In this document: positions 32,188 through 42,022 of the stretch, in pieces | How positions within the stretch are numbered: position 1 is the stretch's first letter | Layout of the letters: each line of letters opens with the position of its first letter | DNA from: an uncultured Alphaproteobacteria bacterium | Lineage (GTDB): Bacteria > Pseudomonadota > Alphaproteobacteria > HIMB59 > GCA-002718135 | Assembly: GCA_902623255.1 (NCBI GenBank) | Contig: CACNSY010000002.1 | Coordinates: 1-64,000 of the forward strand | Length of the DNA stretch: 64,000 nucleotides | Direction: 5' to 3' | The notes under the pieces: model-generated | What the model saw: only the letters and a program-made list of their open reading frames with translations | Databases searched by the model: none | Told to the model about the DNA's origin: nothing | Position numbers and translations under genes: made by a program

Positions 32188-33690
32188 TTAGAAATAATTT
32201 TTTAATAATTCTTCAGGAGGATCATAAGTTTTAATTTCTTCCAACATGATATTTTTATATTTAGTCATTAAGGCAATATCATTAACTGGGCTTAATTGAC
32301 CTGGATCTTTTTTTAAATCATAAAGTGCACATTTAGTATCTTCTAAAGATTTATGAGGATCAGTCTTTCGAAGTATTCTGTTTACTTTCATTACTGGTAT
32401 GTTCTTAGTAAAATCAAAAGGCTCATGCATAGTTGCTGTTTGTAACTCTTCATGTGAAAAAAATTGTCTCATATTTGTAGGCATTAAAGTATATTGGAAT
32501 CTACTTCTATCGTACTGATCAAAATTTTCAGGATAGTGAAAATACGAATATTTTCCATCAGAGATATTAATTCCACCGCCCCAATATCCATACAAAGCAA
32601 AATAATCATTTTCATTATCTTTATCTAAAAAATTCAAAATGGACTTACCTTTTACTTCTTTAGGAACATCATGGCCGTGCATTGTCATAAACGTAGGCAT
32701 CAGATCAATATTTTGTGTTACAACATTTCTTTGTTCACCAGAATGATCTTTAAATTCAGGATGATAGAAATAGAATGGAATATTGGCAATTTCATTATAT
32801 AAAGGCATTCTATTTTTAGCCCACCAATCATGTTCTCCGAGCATAAAGCCATGATCAGTAGTTAAAATCAATGCAGTGTCATCCCATAAATTATTTTTAT
32901 CAAAATAATCTAAGACAGTGCCTAACAAGTAATCACATAAACCAATTAAAGCAATGTAGTTAGCTTTTAATTCCGCAACTTCATCATCTGTTTCTTTAAC
33001 TCTGTCATATTGAGGCCAATCTAATCTTGGACCTTTGTAATTAGTTTTTAATTTTTCTCTAAAGCGCTCAGGTGCAAAGAAAGGTTCGTGTGGATCAAAA
33101 GTTTCCAATTGAAGAAACCAGTTATCAGCATCTTTATTGATATTAATAAAATCTAATCCAGATTGAAAGCATTTGACTGAAGGAAAATCTTTTTCTGCTT
33201 TAATAAACTCACTATTGATTGCGTAATGATAATAACCTGTTTCCCTATCAGTTAAATTTAATTGAGATTGATGATATTTTTCTCTCAATTTTTCAAGAGG
33301 TGGTTGAACCATAGCTTTCCATGGATCACTCTCTTGTCCTCTAATAAAATCCCAAGAATTAAATCTATTATGATATGTTGCACCACCATCTTCGAAGTAA
33401 TGATAATGATCAGTTACAAGATGAGTATATGTATTATTAAGTCTTAAGATTTCTGGAAATGAATTATCAAATGGTTCTAAAGGACCCCATGCACGGTGCA
33501 AAAAGCTTAAGCGTCCCGAGTGCATATCACGTCTTGCGGGCATACATGGCATACTTCCAATATAATGATTATTAAATTGAACTGATTTTTCTGCTAATCG
33601 GTTAAAATTTGGTGTTTCAATATATTTACCACCATAAGAATTTAACATTCTTTTATTTAATGAATCAAATAAAAGGAAAACTGTTTTCAT
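32188..33690 (-). CDS. Sulfatase (Cys-type, CMPAR motif)
   Basis: KTVFLLFDSLNKRMLNSYGG, GSMPCMPARRDMHSGR, LTTDHGFMLGEHDWW. Confidence 0.92.
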   Translation of the reverse strand: MKTVFLLFDSLNKRMLNSYGGKYIETPNFNRLAEKSVQFNNHYIGSMPCMPARRDMHSGRLSFLHRAWGPLEPFDNSFPEILRLNNTYTHLVTDHYHYFEDGGATYHNRFNSWDFIRGQESDPWKAMVQPPLEKLREKYHQSQLNLTDRETGYYHYAINSEFIKAEKDFPSVKCFQSGLDFININKDADNWFLQLETFDPHEPFFAPERFREKLKTNYKGPRLDWPQYDRVKETDDEVAELKANYIALIGLCDYLLGTVLDYFDKNNLWDDTALILTTDHGFMLGEHDWWAKNRMPLYNEIANIPFYFYHPEFKDHSGEQRNVVTQNIDLMPTFMTMHGHDVPKEVKGKSILNFLDKDNENDYFALYGYWGGGINISDGKYSYFHYPENFDQYDRSRFQYTLMPTNMRQFFSHEELQTATMHEPFDFTKNIPVMKVNRILRKTDPHKSLEDTKCALYDLKKDPGQLSPVNDIALMTKYKNIMLEEIKTYDPPEELLKNYF

Positions 33691-33721
33691 AAAAATTAGA
33701 TTAATACGAAAAAAAAAATTA

Positions 33722-35089
33722 TTAAAGTTTTTTCTTTAATCTATGAAAAGAATCAGGATTTAATCCCATTTGACCAGGATTATTTACATTTTTAGCTTTT
33801 GTAATTTTAGTTGTAATGTTTTCAACTTTTCTAATTTTACTTTTAATCTTTTTTCTTAAGGAGTTTACTATTTCATCATAAGTACTAATACCAATTAAGT
33901 TATTTAATTCGTACGGATCAGCATCAAGATCGTATAGATTTGTTTCTGTGTATTGATTTGATGAAGGTTTGTCACTTCCATTAGAATCTTGATCAGCAAT
34001 ACAATATTTCCATTTTTCAGTTCTTAAACTTCTAGCTAATTGACTTTCACTAATTTGGATAAAAATTTCGTTATCCCATTTTTTGGAAGTTTTATTCACT
34101 AAAGGCAATACTGATCTACCATCGCAATGAGAAGTATTTTTGACTTTTGCTAAATCTAATATTGTTGCATGAATATCTAGAATGTTGGTAAGTTCTTTTA
34201 TACGTCCACCTTGCTGAAAAACGTTTCCAATCAAAGATGTAGGAACTCGTATTGAACTTTCATGACATGAACGTTTATATTCTCTATTTCGTGTTTTAAA
34301 ATTATTTCCATGATCAGATGTAAAAATAATGGCACTATCATCAAATAATTTTAAACTTTTGATGACATCAATCATTCTGCCATAAGCTTCATCTATTCTC
34401 TTCACCATTCCATAGTAACCACCTAAATGGCGAGGAGAAGATCCAACTAGAGTTGAAAGATCTGGTGGTGACCACTTGCCTGTATATTTTTCTCTGTATC
34501 CAATAGGTGGTGGATAATCATCTGTGTTATTTTGATGATGTGGCTCAATAAGAGAAACAAAAAGAAAAAATGGTTTTTTTTGATTTAGTTTTATAAAATT
34601 TATAGCTGCATCAGTTATAGCATCAACTCTATATCCTGGAAGAAATACTTTTTTATTTTGTCCATCATAAACATATGTTTCATAAGCATCAGAAGTAAAT
34701 TCTAATAGATTTGATCCCAACCAATAATCATAACCCCCTCTATCCTCTTTTTTAACTGGTTCAGAAGAGCCAAGATGCCATTTTCCAATATATCCAGTGG
34801 CATAACCTTCTTTTGATAAATATTTTGCAAGAGTTTTAATATTTTTTTTTAAAGGAATTCTATTTTTAAAACATCCAGTTTTTGTTGCATACATTCCTGA
34901 TTGTAATGAAGCTCTTGCAGGCCCACAAACTGGTTGGCATGTAAATGAATTATAAAGATGTGTACCTTCAACTGCATAATGATCAAAGTTCTCCATCAAT
35001 GATAATGGATTGCCATGTAAACTAGAAGTATCCCAACGTTGTTGATCAGTAAAAAATACAATGATATTTGGTTTAGATTTAGTATTCAT
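33722..35089 (-). CDS. Sulfatase (Cys-type, CGPAR motif)
   Basis: KPNIIVFFTDQQRWDT, QPVCGPARASLQSGMYATKTG, GYIGKWHLG, FTSDHGNN. Confidence 0.93.
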   Translation of the reverse strand: MNTKSKPNIIVFFTDQQRWDTSSLHGNPLSLMENFDHYAVEGTHLYNSFTCQPVCGPARASLQSGMYATKTGCFKNRIPLKKNIKTLAKYLSKEGYATGYIGKWHLGSSEPVKKEDRGGYDYWLGSNLLEFTSDAYETYVYDGQNKKVFLPGYRVDAITDAAINFIKLNQKKPFFLFVSLIEPHHQNNTDDYPPPIGYREKYTGKWSPPDLSTLVGSSPRHLGGYYGMVKRIDEAYGRMIDVIKSLKLFDDSAIIFTSDHGNNFKTRNREYKRSCHESSIRVPTSLIGNVFQQGGRIKELTNILDIHATILDLAKVKNTSHCDGRSVLPLVNKTSKKWDNEIFIQISESQLARSLRTEKWKYCIADQDSNGSDKPSSNQYTETNLYDLDADPYELNNLIGISTYDEIVNSLRKKIKSKIRKVENITTKITKAKNVNNPGQMGLNPDSFHRLKKKL

Positions 35090-35101
35090 TATGATTTAGA
35101 T

Positions 35102-36601
35102 TTATTTACTAAAAGGTTTTCCTTTATATTTCCTAAGATTGTCAGCGTGTTTTTTTCTATCTGTTTTTTCAAGACGCTCAACATATGTATTCCAGACTTT
35201 TGAATAAATATTTGCATGATGAGGACCGCCTTCTCTAATTACACCTTGAAGAGGATCTCCTCTATCAGCCTCATACATATTTTCTTCAATCCACTCATCG
35301 ATTAAAAACATTCCATGAGCTACGAGATCTTTATACTGATCTGCTAGGTTATTCAACTCATGCGGATCCTTTTCAATATCAAAAAGCATATATTTTGGAA
35401 AATCTTTTAAACCAGTATCGTACGTTCTTATCAGTAACCAATTATCCCATCTTACAGATCTTTGACAACTCCAAGCACCATGACTAATAACTAAATAATC
35501 TCTTCCATTTGATGATTTACTATTAGTTAAATTTTCAGTGAAATTAATACCATCCCATCTATCAGGTTGATTAGATGAAGTAATTTGAGAAATAGTTGAA
35601 GTTAAATCTAAATTATAAAATTTATTCTCTACAGTACTTCCTTTATTTGTATCTGTTATCCCCGGCCATCTAATTATTAATGGAACTCTATTAGTTATAT
35701 GATCAGCTGTTTGGTGATCTCCCCAAACATTTAACTCGCCTTGATTTTCTCCATGGTCTGCTGAAATAATTATTGCTGTATCATCCCAAAGATTCATTTT
35801 TTTTAAGTCTTCAAAAACTTTATTTAAATAAAAATCAGCGTACTTAATTCCAGTATCATATGCATCAATTTGTTCTTTAGCATCAGAAGTATTTTTAATT
35901 TCACCTACTCCCATTGTATACTTTCCTCCAAGATCTTCATCAAATCCTGGAACTTCTCTAGCGCTGTGCGGTCCGAAACTATTCCTTTGTTTTTGAATTA
36001 ATTCTTCTGTCACCCATTCTTCGATAGGATCATCTTTAAAAGGATTTCCAAAGTCTTCAGGCGTATCATACGGAGTATGAGGATCCCACATATTTACATG
36101 TAAGAACCAATTTTCTTTTTCTCCATTATTTTCTAACCACTTTTTTATAACAGGGTAGACTTCATCAGCATTTTCTAAACCACCTTTTCCAGTGTCATAT
36201 GTTTCGGTAAAACCAAACCAAACTTGATAGGCCGTATGTCTTTCAGGAAAAGGACTAATACTAGCTGTATAATATCCTGCATCTCGAAGAACTTTACCAA
36301 GAGATGTAAAAGCATATTCTCCTCTTAAACCACCTTTAAATTCTCTATTCCAAATATTTTTTCTAGGAGCAATATCAGAGAATTCACCGCCATGATTAAC
36401 AACTCCAGTTTTGAAACCAAAATTACCACCGAACAAAGAAGTTCTACTAGGTAGGCATGGTGTGTCAGTTGAATAAAAATTTGTAAACTTGACTCCTTCT
36501 TTTGCTATTGAGTCAATCGTAGGAGATGTGTTTCTATGATAACCATAACATCCTAAATGATCAGGTCTTAAAGAGTCTATGTCTACGTATAAAATTCTCA
36601 T
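35102..36601 (-). CDS. Sulfatase (Cys-type, CLPSR motif)
   Basis: RILYVDIDSLRPDHLGCYGYHRNTSP, TPCLPSRTSLFGG, ISADHGENQGELNVWGDH. Confidence 0.93.
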   Translation of the reverse strand: MRILYVDIDSLRPDHLGCYGYHRNTSPTIDSIAKEGVKFTNFYSTDTPCLPSRTSLFGGNFGFKTGVVNHGGEFSDIAPRKNIWNREFKGGLRGEYAFTSLGKVLRDAGYYTASISPFPERHTAYQVWFGFTETYDTGKGGLENADEVYPVIKKWLENNGEKENWFLHVNMWDPHTPYDTPEDFGNPFKDDPIEEWVTEELIQKQRNSFGPHSAREVPGFDEDLGGKYTMGVGEIKNTSDAKEQIDAYDTGIKYADFYLNKVFEDLKKMNLWDDTAIIISADHGENQGELNVWGDHQTADHITNRVPLIIRWPGITDTNKGSTVENKFYNLDLTSTISQITSSNQPDRWDGINFTENLTNSKSSNGRDYLVISHGAWSCQRSVRWDNWLLIRTYDTGLKDFPKYMLFDIEKDPHELNNLADQYKDLVAHGMFLIDEWIEENMYEADRGDPLQGVIREGGPHHANIYSKVWNTYVERLEKTDRKKHADNLRKYKGKPFSK

Positions 36602-36617
36602 CTTTATCCTTTCTTAA

Positions 36618-38159
36618 TTAAGCGCCTGAAACTCTTTTCATTTTTGATGTTTCATCTTTTAATGTGGCTTGCGCAAACTTAAATAATAAATCTTTTTTTA
36701 ATGTTTGTGCGTTCGTATTATCCCATAAATTATTATATTCGTTTGGATCATTTTCTAAATCAAAAAGTTCACCGTAGTTAGCTTCTCGGTAAATAGAAAT
36801 TTTATAATTATCATTAATGTAAGTTTTTAAATGTGGCATTCTTGGATTATGTCTATTTTCAACAAATATATGTGAACGGATACTTTCCTTGTTGCCATAA
36901 AATACATCCGTTTGATCCACTCCTTGCATTTGAGTTGGTATATCAATGCCCGCGACTTTTAAAAATGTTGGCGCAAGATCAACTAAACTCAATAAAGATG
37001 AAGATGATGAATTTTGAGGAACTTTATCTGGCCATCTAACAATAAATGGTAAACGGAGCATATCTTCATAGTGGAAAGGTCCTTTAGCAATTAAACCATG
37101 CTGTCCTATAAAGTGACCATGATCAGTAGTAAAAATAATTATAGTATTATCAAGTTCACCCATTTGATCTAACTTATTAATTATTTTTCCAATATTCTTA
37201 TCCATAAAACTAACCATGCCATAATAAATTGCCATGTCTTTTTTTAATTCTTCCATAGGATACAGATGACTCATGCATCCATGAGCGTTAAATGGTGAAT
37301 GCCAATTTTCAAAATCAGGATTTGTCGTTTGTGTTTTTCCAAAATGTGGTGGATTTAATTCGTGTTCACCTTCTTTTAACGTTCCAGGTGACATGTCTTC
37401 TGGATTATACATTGATGCCCATGGTTCACTTAATACATATGGTGGATGTGGATCCTGAAAACTTGTCCAAAGAAAAAATGGCTTGTCATCTTTTTGTTGA
37501 TCTAAAAATTCAATTGATCTTTCGGCTGTCCAATTTGTGTAGTGATGTTTTTCGTCTAACTTCCATACCCTATCCGGTCTTGCCCAGTAGTCATATTCGC
37601 GAGCAATTGGAGGAGCATATTTAGAAGTTTCACCAGGCACTGGTTGAAAATATTCTTTCCAATCACTAAGACCGTTTTGTTCCATCCAAATTGCATAATG
37701 TTGACCTACATGACTTTCATCTGCATGATTACGTGCTAGCTCAATATGTTCAAAGCCATACCAAGGACCTTTAAAATTTTTCCAAAATTCTAAATCTCTT
37801 AAAGTTGGTTGTCCTTCTATAGATTCCTGACCTGGAACTGAAGTTAATGGCTGGAAATGTGCTTTACCAATTAAACCAGTAGAGTAACCATTTTTGTATA
37901 AAAGTTCTCCAATAGTTTCTACTTCTTCATCTAATTTAACACCAATTGTCCACGCTCCATGAGAAGACGGATATTGTCCAGTAATAATACTTGCTCTTGA
38001 TGGTGTACAAACTGGTGATGGACAATAAGCTCTTGTAAAATTCATTCCTTCATCACAAAGCTTATCTAAATATGGTGTTTGTATTTTTGAATTAAATTTT
38101 CCGATAGTATCGTGATGCTGTTGATCAGAAGTTATTAATAAAATATTTGGCCTTTTCAT
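36618..38159 (-). CDS. Sulfatase (Cys-type, CTPSR motif)
   Basis: RPNILLITSDQQHHDTIG, PVCTPSRASIITGQYPSSHG, LIGKAHF, FTTDHGHFIGQHG. Confidence 0.93.
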   Translation of the reverse strand: MKRPNILLITSDQQHHDTIGKFNSKIQTPYLDKLCDEGMNFTRAYCPSPVCTPSRASIITGQYPSSHGAWTIGVKLDEEVETIGELLYKNGYSTGLIGKAHFQPLTSVPGQESIEGQPTLRDLEFWKNFKGPWYGFEHIELARNHADESHVGQHYAIWMEQNGLSDWKEYFQPVPGETSKYAPPIAREYDYWARPDRVWKLDEKHHYTNWTAERSIEFLDQQKDDKPFFLWTSFQDPHPPYVLSEPWASMYNPEDMSPGTLKEGEHELNPPHFGKTQTTNPDFENWHSPFNAHGCMSHLYPMEELKKDMAIYYGMVSFMDKNIGKIINKLDQMGELDNTIIIFTTDHGHFIGQHGLIAKGPFHYEDMLRLPFIVRWPDKVPQNSSSSSLLSLVDLAPTFLKVAGIDIPTQMQGVDQTDVFYGNKESIRSHIFVENRHNPRMPHLKTYINDNYKISIYREANYGELFDLENDPNEYNNLWDNTNAQTLKKDLLFKFAQATLKDETSKMKRVSGA

Positions 38160-38161
38160 AT

Positions 38162-39013
38162 TTACCCTTTTACAGCTCCTTGAACACCTTCAACAAAATA
38201 TTTTTGCATAAACAAAAATAAAATAATTATAGGCAAAATAGTTATAACAGATGCAGCTGCCATACCAGACCAATCGACAAAGTATTCACCTTTAAAAGCG
38301 TACACACCTACGGATAGTGTTCGTATATCAGGATTACCTAATGTGATGACGACTGGTAATAAAAAATCATTCCATGCATGTAAAACTTGTAAAATAGAAA
38401 CAGTGGCTACAACTGGTTTTGTTAAAGGTAACATAATTGAAATAAATGTTCGAACAAAACCCGCTCCATCCATTTTAGCTGCTTCTTCAAGCTCTACAGG
38501 AACTCTCGAAAAATATCCTGCAAACAATAAAATATATATTACAGGGGTGTGCCCTGCTGTTGCGAGTGTTAGTCCAATTAAGTTTTTAGAAATATTTAAA
38601 TTATTTAATAAATCAAAAACAGGAATAATTGTGTAACCTTGAGGAATAAAAATTGTACTAATTAAAATTCCAATAAGTATTTTTTTTCCTGGAAAAGAAT
38701 ATCTTCCAATTACGTAACCAAACATACCAGTTGTTACGACAACTATAATTACAGAAACAACTGTAATAATAAGGGTATTAAAAAAATACCTACCCATATT
38801 TGCACCAAACCATGCTCTTTCGAAATTTTCCCAAACAAGCCGATCAGGAATTAAGCCTAAGCCTCCCCAAATTTCAAAATCCGTTTTGAAAGAAGCTGAA
38901 AGTACCCACAGTAATGGATAGATCCAAAAGAAAGAGAAAATAATAAAAGCTATAGTTATAATTAAATATTTAACTTGGTTTTTTTCAGCAATAAAATTTA
39001 AGTATCTACTCAT
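38162..39013 (-). CDS. CUT1 carbohydrate ABC transporter permease (MalG-like; start refined to MSRYLNF at 39013, ATGA overlap)
   Basis: EEAAKMDGAGFVRTFISIMLPLTKPVVATVSI; ORF-track N-terminal extension overlaps the upstream permease. Confidence 0.92.
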   Translation of the reverse strand: MSRYLNFIAEKNQVKYLIITIAFIIFSFFWIYPLLWVLSASFKTDFEIWGGLGLIPDRLVWENFERAWFGANMGRYFFNTLIITVVSVIIVVVTTGMFGYVIGRYSFPGKKILIGILISTIFIPQGYTIIPVFDLLNNLNISKNLIGLTLATAGHTPVIYILLFAGYFSRVPVELEEAAKMDGAGFVRTFISIMLPLTKPVVATVSILQVLHAWNDFLLPVVITLGNPDIRTLSVGVYAFKGEYFVDWSGMAAASVITILPIIILFLFMQKYFVEGVQGAVKG

Positions 39014-39924
39014 ATTCTTCGAGTTCTCCTCATCCATAATCCCTGAAGCACTGTAATAAATAAAACAGCAACACCCCAAAATACACCTGCAGCACAAGCG
39101 TATCCAAGTCTAGGCATTGTGCCAGAGTCAGTTACAAAAGCTGTTCTAAAAATATATATTTCCATAACTTCACTACTAAAGAATGGTCCTCCAGCAGTCA
39201 TAGTTTCAATTAAAGGAAAAACATTTAGCGCTCCAACTGCCTCCACAAGAATAATGACAATAGCAAAAGGTAGTACAATTGGTAAAATAATATGGATCCA
39301 TAATCTATATCCTTCAGCACCATCAATTTTTGCGGCATCGTAAACATCTTGTGGGACTGTTTGTAAAGCAGCAAGCCAATACATCATGGTTATCCCTAGC
39401 CATTTCCATACATACACTCCCATTACAGTTGGAAGCACCGTATCTGGGTTTCCAAGAAAATCAATTGGAGCAGAAGTTAAATTAGTAGACATTAAAAATT
39501 TATTAGCAGGTCCATTAAAAGGGCTAAATACAAAAGTCATTACAATACCAATGATAGCAATTGCAGTAACTACAGGCATAAAGATTACAGTACGAAAGAA
39601 AGGGGCAAGTTTTAAAACCTGATTATTTAAAAATACTGCAATAATGAAACCTAAAACTATTTTTACTGGAACTGTTCCAAACATAAAAATAAAAGAACGA
39701 ATGAATGCATCCCAAAAGAATTCATCGTTGACAGCTTCATAATAATTTTGAAGGCCAATAAATTTTGCTTCTTTTGTAAAACCACTCCAATCTAATAAAG
39801 AAAAATACCAAGACATTCCAATAGGATAAATGACAAACATTCCTGTAAGAATTGAGCATGGTAAAACAAATAAGTAACACCATCTTGCATCATATATTTG
39901 TTTAGATAGAGGTTTTTTGTGCAT
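39010..39924 (-). CDS. CUT1 carbohydrate ABC transporter permease (MalF-like)
   Basis: DAAKIDGAEGYRLWIHIILPIVLPFAIVIIL EAA loop. Confidence 0.93.
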   Translation of the reverse strand: MHKKPLSKQIYDARWCYLFVLPCSILTGMFVIYPIGMSWYFSLLDWSGFTKEAKFIGLQNYYEAVNDEFFWDAFIRSFIFMFGTVPVKIVLGFIIAVFLNNQVLKLAPFFRTVIFMPVVTAIAIIGIVMTFVFSPFNGPANKFLMSTNLTSAPIDFLGNPDTVLPTVMGVYVWKWLGITMMYWLAALQTVPQDVYDAAKIDGAEGYRLWIHIILPIVLPFAIVIILVEAVGALNVFPLIETMTAGGPFFSSEVMEIYIFRTAFVTDSGTMPRLGYACAAGVFWGVAVLFITVLQGLWMRRTRRI

Positions 39925-39931
39925 AGTAAAA

Positions 39932-39958
39932 AAAGGCGAATTTAAAAAATTCGCCTTT
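39932..39958 (-). terminator. Intrinsic-terminator-like stem-loop plus U-tract downstream of binding-protein gene; 12 bp stem, 3 nt loop
   Basis: AAAGGCGAATTT-aaa-AAATTCGCCTTT; minus-strand T-run follows. Confidence 0.87.
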
Positions 39959-39969
39959 AGATATTTTGT

Positions 39970-41502
39970 TTAAAGTTCTTGATACTTTTCAGCACCGTAA
40001 TTTGAGTATACATCCCAATTAGGGAAGACCCAATCATCACGAGTTACATTAGCACCATCTGCTCTTGCCTCTTCAACAGCTTTATCAAGAGCATCTTCAT
40101 ACCTTTGATTACAATCTTTAAGCTGTGCTTCCACACCTTTAAGTTGTCCAGTATACAACCCTTGAATAACTAGAGCCAAAGAAGGATCTGGTACTCTAGA
40201 CTTTGCAGCTACAATACCAACATCTTTATTTCTTACAATTGGATTAGGTCCAACAAGTATGTTTTCAGCAAACATAGATAAAGCTTGTGCTGATGGTCCG
40301 GTTAAACCAGCTTTAGCAACTGCATCTGGATTAACAGCTGGATCTGCGGCACCAACAGTTTGAGCCCAGTAAATTTGACCTTGCTCAGTTCCCATAAATC
40401 TAATCAGGTCACCAGCAAATGGTCCCATTGTACTATTAGCACTTAACCAAAAAGTATTTGATCCACCTTCTGCAATGTAAAGTGGTTGTGCTTCTTTTCC
40501 ATCTGGAACTGGTTCACTTGCAATACCATATTTCCAATCTGGAGCATCTCTTCCCCAAACTCCAATACACCAAGGACCCTGGAATATCATTCCTGCTGCA
40601 CCTTGTGGCATCAAAGCTCTAGCTTGAGGAGCATTCATACTCATAACTCCTGGGAAAGCGCTACCATCTGATTTTAATTGAAGAAGTAATTCAACTGCTT
40701 CCATATATTGATCAGATGCAATTTGGAATTTACCATTTTGGAAGTTAATGTGTCTATTTGTAAAACCACCTCTTCCACTATGTGCTCCACCTACTTGTCC
40801 AAATGTATGGACAACATCTTCCCATCGATTAACTTGGTTTCCACCAATAATCCAACCATAATACTGACCATTACCATTTTTAGTAATTTTTTTAGCAGCA
40901 TCTCTGATTTCAGAATATGTCATACGACCAGCTTGAGGATCATAACCAGCTTCACTCATATATTTTTCACTATAAAGAAGACATGTTCCAGTTCTCTTAT
41001 TTGCTGTTAAACATGTTCCATAAGTCTTTCCATTGAATTGGTTGACACCAGGCAGATAAACACCACTAGGAAATGCAGCTAACCATTCATCGATGTTTTC
41101 AATGTAGTCATCCCATGGTTGAACCCAACCTTCAGCTACTGCAACACCTGGATCCATTCCTAACGGTAATTGGAATACATCATGAACAGTTCCATTTCTT
41201 ATAGCGATTGGAACAATTTTATTTATTTCTTTCCATGGTAATCCATCATATTCAATAGTGATACCTCTTGAAGCTGCATATTCTGGAAATAATTTTTTCC
41301 AAAAGACACCCTTCATATCACCACTATCAATCCATCGCATATTACCACCAGTTGTTGGTAATGGTTTTAGTGGATCAGGAATATTATATTCTCCAGCAAA
41401 TAGTTTTGAAGGTATAGATCCTGCTGACATCATTGCACCTGCAGCAAGAGCTCCTTTCATAACTGTACGTCTAGAGATTTTTAATTCTTTTTTCTTTTTC
41501 AT
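39970..41502 (-). CDS. CUT1-type extracellular solute-binding protein with probable Tat signal
   Basis: KISRRTVMKGALAAGAMMSAG twin-arginine leader; SBP-like body; next to two permeases. Confidence 0.9.
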   Translation of the reverse strand: MKKKKELKISRRTVMKGALAAGAMMSAGSIPSKLFAGEYNIPDPLKPLPTTGGNMRWIDSGDMKGVFWKKLFPEYAASRGITIEYDGLPWKEINKIVPIAIRNGTVHDVFQLPLGMDPGVAVAEGWVQPWDDYIENIDEWLAAFPSGVYLPGVNQFNGKTYGTCLTANKRTGTCLLYSEKYMSEAGYDPQAGRMTYSEIRDAAKKITKNGNGQYYGWIIGGNQVNRWEDVVHTFGQVGGAHSGRGGFTNRHINFQNGKFQIASDQYMEAVELLLQLKSDGSAFPGVMSMNAPQARALMPQGAAGMIFQGPWCIGVWGRDAPDWKYGIASEPVPDGKEAQPLYIAEGGSNTFWLSANSTMGPFAGDLIRFMGTEQGQIYWAQTVGAADPAVNPDAVAKAGLTGPSAQALSMFAENILVGPNPIVRNKDVGIVAAKSRVPDPSLALVIQGLYTGQLKGVEAQLKDCNQRYEDALDKAVEEARADGANVTRDDWVFPNWDVYSNYGAEKYQEL

Positions 41503-41595
41503 TAATTCCTCCCTATTTGATTTTTATCTTACGTGAAATAAGCAAAATAACAATTGAAAATAAATTTAAAAATGTGTTAATATTTATTAGTTTAT

Positions 41596-42021
41596 ATGAA
41601 ATATTTACACACAATGGTGAGGGTTGAGAACATTGATGCTTCTCTAGATTTTTACTGTAACAAACTTGGATTAAAAGAGGTGCGACGAGTTGACAATGAA
41701 AAAGGTCGTTTCACCTTAATATTTTTAGCAGCTGAAAATAGTGATGAAAGAACGGGTCTTCTTGAATTAACTTACAATTGGGATCCGGAAAAATATTCTG
41801 GTGGAAGAAACTTTGGTCATCTAGCTTACAGTGTTAACAATATTTATGAAGTGTGTGAAAAATTAATGAACAACGGCGTCACAATTAATAGACCACCTCG
41901 TGATGGACATATGGCTTTTGTTCGCTCTCCCGATGGAATTTCCATTGAGATCTTACAAGAAGGGGCATCTTTACCTGAACAAGAACCATGGAAGTCTATG
42001 GAAAATTCAGGTTCTTGGTAG
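41596..42021 (+). CDS. VOC family / glyoxalase I-like protein
   Basis: MVRVENIDASLDFYCNKLGLKEVRR, GHLAYSV, SPDGISIEILQEG. Confidence 0.85.
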   Translation: MKYLHTMVRVENIDASLDFYCNKLGLKEVRRVDNEKGRFTLIFLAAENSDERTGLLELTYNWDPEKYSGGRNFGHLAYSVNNIYEVCEKLMNNGVTINRPPRDGHMAFVRSPDGISIEILQEGASLPEQEPWKSMENSGSW

Positions 42022-42022
42022 T

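Noticed and set aside
32175-32200. Weak ATTTCT/AGAAAT stem downstream of the sulfatase array
   Set aside because: Only 6 AT-rich base pairs; not strong enough to call a terminator.
38343-38636. Plus-strand 97-aa ORF in permease
   Set aside because: Antisense to conserved EAA-loop permease; typical shadow ORF.
41258-41536. Plus-strand 92-aa ORF overlapping the Tat-type SBP N-terminus
   Set aside because: Antisense to a well-supported signal peptide/SBP coding region.
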